In this document: positions 57,799 to 64,000 of the stretch, in pieces
Position numbering within the stretch: the first letter of the stretch is position 1
Layout of the letters: the number at the start of each line of letters is the position of its first letter
Assembly (NCBI RefSeq): GCF_014904745.1
Contig: NZ_JACZCS010000021.1
Location: 1 to 64,000, forward strand
From: Oricola nitratireducens
Lineage (GTDB): Bacteria > Pseudomonadota > Alphaproteobacteria > Rhizobiales > Rhizobiaceae
DNA length: 64,000 bases
Direction of reading: 5' to 3'
The notes under the pieces: model-generated
Told to the model about the DNA's origin: nothing
What the model saw: the letters and a program-made list of their open reading frames with translations, nothing else
The model's database searches: none
Translations under genes and position numbers: made by a program

Positions 57799-59070
57799 TT
57801 GGTCCAGTCGATACTCATATTCACGCTCGGTTTTCTCGCAGCCGCGCTTCTCGCGCTCATGGTCGCCCCGGCCATATGGAGGCGTGCGGTCTATTTGACG
57901 CGCAAGCGCATCGAGGCAGCCCTTCCGCTCACAGCCAATGAACTGAATGCCGAAAAGGACAAGTTGCGCGCCGAACACGCGATGGCGGTCCGGCGCGTCG
58001 AGATGCGCGTGCGCAAATTGCGCGAGGAGGGCGCGGGCCAGAAGATTGCGTTCGAGGAACAGGCCGACAGGCTGCGCAAGGTCGAAAAGGAACTCGCCGA
58101 AAGCGCGGCGAACGGTGTCCGCCTGGAAGGTGAACTCGACGATCTGACCGGCCGGTACCATGAACAGACGACCAATCTTTCCGAAATCTCGATCCTGCTT
58201 GAATCGACGCGTACCGAACTGGAGATACGTACCGACGAGTTGAAATCAGCCAATCGAGAGCTGCGGGAACGGGCCCGGCTTCTGGAGGAAAAGGACCAGG
58301 AACTGGAGGCCGCGGCGCGGCGGATGGAGGTCTACAAGACCGAGATCGCCGAGCGCGACGCCTATATCGAGACCCTTAAAACGACGATCAAGGGCCTTAA
58401 GGAAACACGCAAGCAATTGCAGCGCGAAATCAATACGTCGCAAACGGAAGGCCGGGCGACCGGCGACATGCTGAAGACCGAGCGCAAGCGCTTCGCCCAG
58501 ATGGAAGCCAAGCTGGAACAGTCGATCGCGCAGATTTCGGTGCTCGAGGAGAAACTCGAGCGGCGCGAAAAGGAACTGAAGCGGGCGCGCGAGCAGGGTG
58601 GCATCAGCGAAACCGAATTCCAGGCGCTGGAAGGGCGCGCGCTGGCTGCCGAGAAGGACCGGGAGAAGCAGGAAAAGCAAATCGCCGAAATGACGACACG
58701 GATCGACCGGCTGATGTCCGCGACATTCGGCGAAAAGGAGCAGGGGGCGATGTTCGAGGAATTGCAGGCCAAGATGGCGCAACAGTCGGTCGCCATGAAG
58801 ACCCTGGAAGCAGAGCGCGACAGGTTGAAACAGGAGCTTGCTTCCGCGACGACAGGCGAAACGGGGGGCGGCGACGCGGAATTGCGCGAGAAACTCAACC
58901 AGTTGGCCGCTGAGGTCGTCGCCATGGCGGCGCGGCTCGAAGGGCCGCAGTCGCGGATCAACACGTTGCTCGCCGACGAAACCATGCCGCCGCCGGGCGG
59001 TGTCATCAGCCTCGCAGAACGGATCAAGGCGCTGCAGCGCAGCGCCAACGCCCAGCGCAACAGCGCCTGA
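57799..59070 (+). CDS. Membrane-anchored long coiled-coil protein, function unknown
   Basis: 423 residues from TTG 57799 (AAGGAA upstream). One N-terminal membrane segment (ILIFTLGFLAAALLALMVAP, about 5-24) is followed by nearly continuous coiled coil to about residue 370, rich in Glu, Lys, Arg and Leu (for example LRERARLLEEKDQELEAAAR). The C-terminal 50 residues (LPPPGGVISLAERIKAL-like) are non-coiled. I recognise no catalytic motif. It resembles rod-like proteins that organise envelope or polar structures. It is convergent with the RNA methyltransferase gene. Confidence 0.75.
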   Translation: MVQSILIFTLGFLAAALLALMVAPAIWRRAVYLTRKRIEAALPLTANELNAEKDKLRAEHAMAVRRVEMRVRKLREEGAGQKIAFEEQADRLRKVEKELAESAANGVRLEGELDDLTGRYHEQTTNLSEISILLESTRTELEIRTDELKSANRELRERARLLEEKDQELEAAARRMEVYKTEIAERDAYIETLKTTIKGLKETRKQLQREINTSQTEGRATGDMLKTERKRFAQMEAKLEQSIAQISVLEEKLERREKELKRAREQGGISETEFQALEGRALAAEKDREKQEKQIAEMTTRIDRLMSATFGEKEQGAMFEELQAKMAQQSVAMKTLEAERDRLKQELASATTGETGGGDAELREKLNQLAAEVVAMAARLEGPQSRINTLLADETMPPPGGVISLAERIKALQRSANAQRNSA

Positions 59071-59072
59071 AC

Positions 59073-59894
59073 CTAGGCCTTGGCGCGCCGCAGTTGCAAC
59101 TGGTGCAGCGCGACCGCGCCGGCTGTTGCGACATTGAGGCTGTCGAAGCCCGGCGCCATCGCGATCGACAGCGTTTCCAGCCGTTCCAGCCATTCGCTTG
59201 CCAGCCCGTGGCCTTCGCTGCCGAGCACGAGCGCCTGGCGTTCGGAAGGCTGCCAGTCGCCGATGCCGATACGGCCGGCGGGCGAGAGGGCGGCGATCGC
59301 AAAACCGTTTGCATCCAGAGCCGACACCGCCTTTTCCATTGACGCGGCCCGGTAGAAGGGGATGCGCAACACGCCGCCGACCGACACGCGGATCGCCTTG
59401 CGATAGAGCGGATCGCAGCATTCCGGATCGATCAGGACGGCATCGACGCCGAAGGCGGCGGCATTGCGGAAGATACCGCCCATATTGTCATGATTGGAAA
59501 TCGCCGACAGCACCAGCACGGTCTTCCATGCGGCCGGAAGCAGTTCCGGCAGGACCGCGATCCCGGCGGGAACGCGGGCAGCGGCGAGGATGCCGCGATG
59601 CATGTGAAAGCCGGCGATCGCATCCATCGCGGCCTGTGTCGCGCAGTAGACCGGGATTTCCGCGGGCAGGGCTTCGATCAGGGGCGCGATGCCGGCAAGG
59701 CGGTTTTCGAGCACCAGCAGCGAATGGACCGGAAAGCGGTTCTGTCTCACCAGAACCTGCAGCACCGTCTTGCCCTCGGCGATGAAATGTCCCTGCCGGC
59801 GGACGAGATCGCGCTCGCGGATGTCGCGGTAGATCTCGATCCTCGGATCCAGCGGATCGACGATCCGGGTCAGGCGGTCGTCAGGAAGCGTCAT
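59073..59894 (-). CDS. TrmH/SpoU-family RNA 2'-O-methyltransferase
   Basis: A 273-residue SPOUT methyltransferase. An N-terminal L30e-like substrate domain (about 15-105) precedes motif 1 NHDNMGGIFRNAAAFG, motif 2 ALVLGSEGHGL and motif 3 IAMAPGFDSLNVATAGAVAL, which make the knotted SAM site. The target (tRNA or rRNA) is not determinable. The gene overlaps the PEP-mutase-family gene upstream by 14 bases, so it is translated from the same message. Confidence 0.9.
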   Translation of the reverse strand: MTLPDDRLTRIVDPLDPRIEIYRDIRERDLVRRQGHFIAEGKTVLQVLVRQNRFPVHSLLVLENRLAGIAPLIEALPAEIPVYCATQAAMDAIAGFHMHRGILAAARVPAGIAVLPELLPAAWKTVLVLSAISNHDNMGGIFRNAAAFGVDAVLIDPECCDPLYRKAIRVSVGGVLRIPFYRAASMEKAVSALDANGFAIAALSPAGRIGIGDWQPSERQALVLGSEGHGLASEWLERLETLSIAMAPGFDSLNVATAGAVALHQLQLRRAKA

Positions 59895-60720
59895 CTGCGC
59901 CCTTGAGCAGCAATGCGTCGGTCTCGCTTCCCGGCGTCACGGCGAGCAACGGGGAAAAATCGCCAATGCCGAGCATGGCAGTCGTGGCGTCGACGATGAC
60001 CTTGTGCGTGGCGCGGGCGACGGCCGATCCGACGCTGATTCGGCGCACGCCGGCTGCAGCGAATTCGTCTTTCGAAAATTTGGCGAACCGGCCTGCAGCG
60101 AGCCCATTGACGGGCCGAGAGACGCTGTCGACGATCCGTTTCAGGCTCGCCATGTCCGGCGGCATGGGGACATAGAGAAGATCGGCGCCGGCCGCTTCGA
60201 ACGCCTTGATCCGGCGGATGGCCTCGCCGGTATCGTAGGCGCCGTTCATGACGCCGTCGGCGCGAGCGCAGAACACGAAAGGCCGGCCGAGCGCCCTGGC
60301 CGCGGCGGCCGCGGCGCGTACGCGTTCGACGGCGAGATCGAATTCATAGGCCGGATTGCCGTCGACCATCATCGTGTCCTCGATCGAACAGCCCGACAGG
60401 CCGATCTCGGCGGCAAGGCGGATCGTTTCGGCAACGCCGTCGGGATCGTCGGTGAAACCGTTCTCGAAATCGCCGGAGACGGGCAATGGCGTCGCCGCGA
60501 TGATGGTTTCGGCGTGCGCAAGGGCCTCGTCGCGGGTCACATGACCCATGTCGGGCCGGCCGAGCGTGAAGGCAAATCCGGCGCTGGTGGTCGCAAGCGC
60601 CTTCGCGCCAAGGGCGGCCATGATACGCGCGGAGCCCACGTCCCACGGATTGGGAATGACGAAACAGCCGCTCTGATGCAGGGCGTGGAAATTCTCGTGG
60701 CGGGCGGCAAGCGGTGTCAT
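59881..60720 (-). CDS. Isocitrate lyase/PEP mutase-family protein
   Basis: A 279-residue TIM-barrel enzyme; ATG 60720 fits the family start (MTPLAARHENFHALHQSGCF). Conserved segments are NPWDVGSARIMAALG, SGDFENGFTDDPDGVAETI, GCSIEDTMMV and FCARADGVMN. The family splits or forms C-C and P-C bonds next to carboxylates (oxaloacetate, 2-methylisocitrate, phosphonopyruvate); the loop Cys motif of true isocitrate lyases is absent. It overlaps the HugZ-like gene by ATGA. Confidence 0.85.
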   Translation of the reverse strand: MTPLAARHENFHALHQSGCFVIPNPWDVGSARIMAALGAKALATTSAGFAFTLGRPDMGHVTRDEALAHAETIIAATPLPVSGDFENGFTDDPDGVAETIRLAAEIGLSGCSIEDTMMVDGNPAYEFDLAVERVRAAAAAARALGRPFVFCARADGVMNGAYDTGEAIRRIKAFEAAGADLLYVPMPPDMASLKRIVDSVSRPVNGLAAGRFAKFSKDEFAAAGVRRISVGSAVARATHKVIVDATTAMLGIGDFSPLLAVTPGSETDALLLKGADDAS

Positions 60721-61505
60721 GTGTTTCCTCCGAGTTTCTCGCGCGCGTCCTTGGCCATTTCGGCGAGAACCGTGCGCAGTTTGGCGGCGGTTTCGAGCGG
60801 AGCCGAAAACCAGACCCGGCATGTGCGGTCGCCGTCGACCAGATCGAGGCCTTCGGCATCGAGCGCCGCCAGCCGCCAATAGCCCGATCCGGCCCTGGCG
60901 AAGCATCGCGCATAGAGGTCGAGCGCGGATTTGTGGTCTTCGTTCATGTGGTCGATGGCGCTTTCCTCGATCTCGGCGATGCCGGCATTGTCGCCCTTCG
61001 GCGCGAGATCGGCGGCGGTCAGTTCATAGGCCTTGCCGAAACCGCCATTCAGGCTGGCGCGGACGATATCGAGCCTGAAGAAGGAAAAGTCTCCGAAATC
61101 GACATAGAGCGCGGCCTTCGGATGGCGGGCGAGGTAGCGGCGGCGGATGCGGGCATGTTCGGCGCCGCCGCGTTCGACCTGGCGGGCGCGCGCGAAAAGC
61201 GAGATGCGCGGATGGGCGAGCGGGTCGCCCTTGCCGACTTCGCCGACCAGCAGCGAACAGCGCGGTTCCTCGACGATGGCCCGGGTGTGCCAGGACAGCG
61301 TCGAGACGAGAATGACGGGCGTGCCGTCGAAATCGGTTGCGAGCGCCACGCGGCTGGCGCTGGGGAAACCGCTTTCGGGCACGATGACCGCGAGCGCACC
61401 GTGGCGCGCGGTTGCAACAAGCGTGCGGGCTTGCCGGATCGCCTCGTCGTCGGTTTCGCGGATCAGCTGTTTCGGCTTGTCGGTTCTGTCTTCGCTGGCG
61501 CCCAT
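60717..61505 (-). CDS. HugZ-like heme/flavin-binding split-barrel protein
   Basis: A 262-residue protein. An N-terminal pyridoxamine-phosphate-oxidase-like split barrel (about 18-150: GALAVIVPESGFPSASRVAL, SLLVGEVGKGDPLAHPRISL) is fused to a C-terminal DUF2470 domain (about 170-255: ESAIDHMNEDHKSALDLYAR). This layout is that of HugZ/HutZ heme utilisation proteins and their relatives. ATG 61505 is the likely start. It heads a three-gene operon with the PEP-mutase-family and RNA methyltransferase genes, and diverges from tdk. Confidence 0.85.
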   Translation of the reverse strand: MGASEDRTDKPKQLIRETDDEAIRQARTLVATARHGALAVIVPESGFPSASRVALATDFDGTPVILVSTLSWHTRAIVEEPRCSLLVGEVGKGDPLAHPRISLFARARQVERGGAEHARIRRRYLARHPKAALYVDFGDFSFFRLDIVRASLNGGFGKAYELTAADLAPKGDNAGIAEIEESAIDHMNEDHKSALDLYARCFARAGSGYWRLAALDAEGLDLVDGDRTCRVWFSAPLETAAKLRTVLAEMAKDAREKLGGNT

Positions 61506-61619
61506 GACAGTCGTTCTTTCATCTGTTGTTGATTGCCTCGTCAGGCGCATGGCCGCTTGCGCCGATTGCGTTTATGTCATCGAAATCGGGACAGCGAAAG
61601 GCAAGCCGGAACCGCGCTC

Positions 61620-62234
61620 ATGGCCAAGCTCTATTTTCACTACGCGACCATGAATGCCGGCAAGTCGACCATGCTGCTGCAGGCCTCCTTCAACTACCGC
61701 GAACGCGGCATGCATACGCTCCTGTTCGTCGCCGGCCATTACCGCAAGGAAAGCGACCTCGGCTATATCTCCTCGCGGGTCGGACTGGAAACGGACGCCG
61801 AGATGTTTCGCGACGGGGACGACCTTTACGAGCGCATCCGCGAGCATCACGAGTCGAAGACGACGCATTGCGTGTTCGTCGACGAGGCGCAGTTTCTCGA
61901 AGAAGACCAGGTGTGGCAGCTTGCCAGGGTGGCCGACCGCCTTGGCATCCCGGTCATGTGTTACGGATTGCGCACCGATTTCCAGGGCAATCTCTTTTCC
62001 GGCTCGCAAGCGCTGTTGGCGCTTGCCGATGAATTGCGCGAGGTGCGCACGATCTGCCGTTGCGGCCGCAAGGCGACGATGGTCGTGCGGATCGGTCCGG
62101 ACGGAAAGGTGGCGCGCGCCGGCGACCAAGTGGCGATCGGCAAGGATGCCTATGTCTCGCTGTGCCGCCGGCACTGGGAAGAGGAAATGGGCCGCGTCAC
62201 AGCGGAAGACCTGATCGGCTTCTCCCGGTCCTGA
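61620..62234 (+). CDS. tdk: Thymidine kinase (type II)
   Basis: A 204-residue enzyme starting MAKLYFHYATMNAGKSTMLL, which contains the P-loop. VFVDEAQFL is the Walker B/catalytic region. The zinc-binding cysteines lie in TICRCGRKATMVVR and VSLCRRHW. It phosphorylates deoxythymidine for salvage. ATG 61620 is chosen because the P-loop must be close to the N-terminus; the longer frame from 61533 is not supported. Confidence 0.96.
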   Translation: MAKLYFHYATMNAGKSTMLLQASFNYRERGMHTLLFVAGHYRKESDLGYISSRVGLETDAEMFRDGDDLYERIREHHESKTTHCVFVDEAQFLEEDQVWQLARVADRLGIPVMCYGLRTDFQGNLFSGSQALLALADELREVRTICRCGRKATMVVRIGPDGKVARAGDQVAIGKDAYVSLCRRHWEEEMGRVTAEDLIGFSRS

Positions 62235-62333
62235 CGCGCCGGGCTTGATACTTCAAATCGTCACCGCCTCGGTCTATATCCTATGACGCGACCTGGCCGG
62301 ATATTCACGGCGGCGCATAAGGAGAGGGCATAA

Positions 62334-63422
62334 ATGGCGACCTTGCAGAACTTTGACGCCGAGATCGAGAAAACCAGGCAGGTCGTCGATGACATGCGCT
62401 CGAAGATCGAGCAGTCGGGAATCGTGCTGGAGAAATTCTCCAAGGCCGACCAGGCCATCGGCGACGCCGATTTCGACATCGAAAACGCCCGTATCCAGGA
62501 CGTATTGCGCCAGCAAAAGGTGATGGAAGGCAATATCGCCGACCTGATCATCGGGCTGGAGGACGCGACGAACGTGTTCGGCGCGGAATTCGAGAGCATG
62601 AAGTCCTATTCCGGCTTCGAAAAGCTGATCGGCCTGTTTTCCAGGCAACGCATGCAGCGCATGCGCTCCGACCGGGTGCGCAACATGTCGCTGGCCGGCA
62701 ATCTGCAGGAACTCCTGGCCAAGTCAGACACGATCGTCGGTATCCTGACCAACCAGAAGGATATTCTCGACCAGCGCTACTCGACGTCGGAGGACAGCCT
62801 GCGTTCCGTGATCGAGCGGCGCAAGAGCACGATGTCCGAACTGGAGACGACGCAGAAACGCATCGAGGAACTGAACCCGATGCTGCTCGACATGGAAAAC
62901 AGGATCGCCGCGACGACCAACCAGAAGGACCGCACGGAACTGGAAGGCGAACGCTCGAAACTGGCAACCGAATACAACGAGATGCAGGCCAGGGAACAGA
63001 CGATGCTGGCGGAAAGCCAGACGCTGGAACGCTACACCTCGATGTTCCAGACCTTCGTCGACTCGCTCAACAACCAGATCGCCGCACAACAGACGCTGAT
63101 CAACAAGCTGACCATCGACACCGAGCAACGCATCGTCCTCTACAAGTCGCTGGAAGATTCGCTGAAGACCGCCGCCCAGCAGGATGTCGCGCACAAGATC
63201 AACACGCTCGGAAGCCAGGTCGACACCGCCGCCGAGACGACGATGGCCGGTATCGGGGCTGCAGCGCAGAAACACATCGGCGACCTGCTCGAAATGCACG
63301 AGAAGAACATGGTCGCGACGCAGGATATCCAGCGGCGCAAGAAACTCGCCGACGAGGCGTTCGCGCGCCGCTTCGACGAGGTGATGAAGAAGCACGACGC
63401 CGCCAATTATGTGCGCCAGTAG
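62334..63422 (+). CDS. Coiled-coil protein of unknown function
   Basis: A 362-residue soluble protein, largely alpha-helical and coiled coil, rich in Gln, Glu and Ser. It has a helix-rich N-terminus (LQNFDAEIEKTRQVVDDMRS), a long middle helix (TTQKRIEELNPMLLDMENRI, NQKDRTELEGERSKLATEYN), and a C-terminal region TLGSQVDTAAETTMAGIGAA with HIGDLLEMHEKNMVATQDIQ. No membrane segment or enzyme motif is seen. It superficially resembles TelA-type or chemoreceptor-like helical rods, but I cannot assign it. It is encoded 27 bp before another unknown gene, likely in one operon. Confidence 0.75.
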   Translation: MATLQNFDAEIEKTRQVVDDMRSKIEQSGIVLEKFSKADQAIGDADFDIENARIQDVLRQQKVMEGNIADLIIGLEDATNVFGAEFESMKSYSGFEKLIGLFSRQRMQRMRSDRVRNMSLAGNLQELLAKSDTIVGILTNQKDILDQRYSTSEDSLRSVIERRKSTMSELETTQKRIEELNPMLLDMENRIAATTNQKDRTELEGERSKLATEYNEMQAREQTMLAESQTLERYTSMFQTFVDSLNNQIAAQQTLINKLTIDTEQRIVLYKSLEDSLKTAAQQDVAHKINTLGSQVDTAAETTMAGIGAAAQKHIGDLLEMHEKNMVATQDIQRRKKLADEAFARRFDEVMKKHDAANYVRQ

Positions 63423-63449
63423 GCGCCGCGGACAGGGGGCGGGTGAGCC

Positions 63450-64000
63450 GTGACACCACAGGCATCCGCGACATCGCCGGTCGACCGTTATTTCGCCTCC
63501 ATCGGCGCGGCGCTGGACGGGCTCGACATCTTCCTGCGCGACGATTCCTCGCCGCTCTACAAGCACGGTCTCGTCGCCCAGATCGTGACCGAATATGTCG
63601 ACCGGCTGGCGACCTCGTTCAATTGCTGGCGGCATCACCTCGACTACGCGAAATCGTTCCGCATCTCGCGCGCCGAGAGCGGCTTTCCGGTGTTCCAGAA
63701 CGTGCTCGAACTGGAAAACGACCGCCGCACCGCCAAGGCCCGGCTCGGGGAGATCCCGGCGCCGGCCGCGCTGCGCGAGGACATGGCCGACTTCATCTTG
63801 CGCCACAAGGCCTTTCCCAAGGACCTGCAGCGCTCGATGGCCGAGCGACTCTACCTGGAAAACGTGCAGGAAGGCCATGTCTTCTCGCCGCTGGTGCTGC
63901 CGGAGACGGTCAAGGTCTCGGTCAATCCAAAGACCATGCGGCCCTATTACCTCGTCCACTGGGGCGCGTTCGACGGGGCGTCGAACCTGCCGCTGGTCTA
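63450..64000 (+). CDS. Uncharacterised protein, 3' end cut by window
   Basis: An open frame from GTG 63450 (GGGGGCGGGTGAG upstream) to the window end, 183 codons seen. It begins TPQASATSPVDRYFASIGAA, then LDGLDIFLRDDSSPLYKHGL and IVTEYVDRLATSFNCWRHHL. Later it has LQRSMAERLYLENVQEGHVF and SVNPKTMRPYYLVHWGAFDG. Codon use matches neighbouring genes. I do not recognise a family. Its closeness to the coiled-coil gene suggests a functional pair. Confidence 0.65.
   Translation, partial: MTPQASATSPVDRYFASIGAALDGLDIFLRDDSSPLYKHGLVAQIVTEYVDRLATSFNCWRHHLDYAKSFRISRAESGFPVFQNVLELENDRRTAKARLGEIPAPAALREDMADFILRHKAFPKDLQRSMAERLYLENVQEGHVFSPLVLPETVKVSVNPKTMRPYYLVHWGAFDGASNLPLV

Noticed and set aside
1-64000. 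CRISPR array or large tandem repeats
   Set aside because: No regularly spaced repeat of 20-50 bases was noticed on reading. The only clear large repeat is the 480-bp protein-coding duplication in the flavoreductase gene.

Overview
The window comes from a high-GC alphaproteobacterium. The right part carries ctrA, chpT, sciP, eipA (DUF1134) and a CcrM-type GANTC cluster in front of ctrA, a set typical of Hyphomicrobiales (Rhizobiales) and relatives. A complete DMSP-demethylation operon suggests a marine or coastal lifestyle. The order-level assignment is inference. The chromosome-like part starts at a tRNA-Met (49.27 kb). Everything to its left is accessory catabolism, with relics and an insertion sequence at its seams.

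Region 1 (0-20.8 kb) is an amine-catabolism block that appears to carry its own sigma-54 circuit. It holds the end of a glutaryl-CoA dehydrogenase gene, an aldehyde dehydrogenase, butyrate kinase and phosphotransbutyrylase; then a PAS-only protein, a PAS-AAA+ sigma-54 activator, a polyamine-type ABC importer and a second rpoN-like gene; then a P450, two glutamine-synthetase-like ligases, an aldehyde dehydrogenase and a class-I amidotransferase-type hydrolase. Convergent to these is a diflavin reductase with two tandem flavodoxin domains. I found three near-consensus -24/-12 promoters (3917, 12113 and 20766 on the minus strand), one in front of each of three transcription units. The gene set resembles gamma-glutamylated amine degradation of the isopropylamine (Ipu) or putrescine (Puu) type.

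Region 2 (21.6-36.4 kb) is a bacterial microcompartment locus. A leftward deoR-type regulator, fused diol dehydratase large+medium subunits and small subunit are divergent from a rightward operon. That operon encodes a class III aminotransferase-fold phospholyase, a CoA-acylating aldehyde dehydrogenase with a C-terminal encapsulation-like tail, two BMC-T proteins, a small unknown protein, BMC-P, BMC-H, an ABC importer, an SDR dehydrogenase, an aminoglycoside-phosphotransferase-like kinase and a truncated isochorismatase-family gene. This matches the aminoacetone/1-amino-2-propanol (RMM/AAUM) type, but with a B12-dependent diol dehydratase added, so two routes could feed propionaldehyde into one shell.

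Region 3 (36.4-49.3 kb): an IS3-family element sits between the broken isochorismatase gene and a 5'-truncated N,N-dimethylformamidase-like gene. A second, intact dimethylformamidase-like gene follows, then a leftward dmdC-dmdD-dmdB-dmdA operon divergent from an AraC-type regulator. About 2 kb of relics follow (LysR-like and M41-like fragments, a tRNA 3'-end copy) up to tRNA-Met.

Region 4 (49.3-64 kb) looks like core genome: a sugar-nucleotide-type oxidoreductase/aminotransferase pair, mnmA, sciP, a PqiA-like membrane protein, a FliJ-like protein, ctrA, a receiver-only regulator, chpT, eipA, a long coiled-coil membrane protein, an RNA methyltransferase/PEP-mutase-family/HugZ-like operon, thymidine kinase, and two uncharacterised genes, the last cut by the window end.
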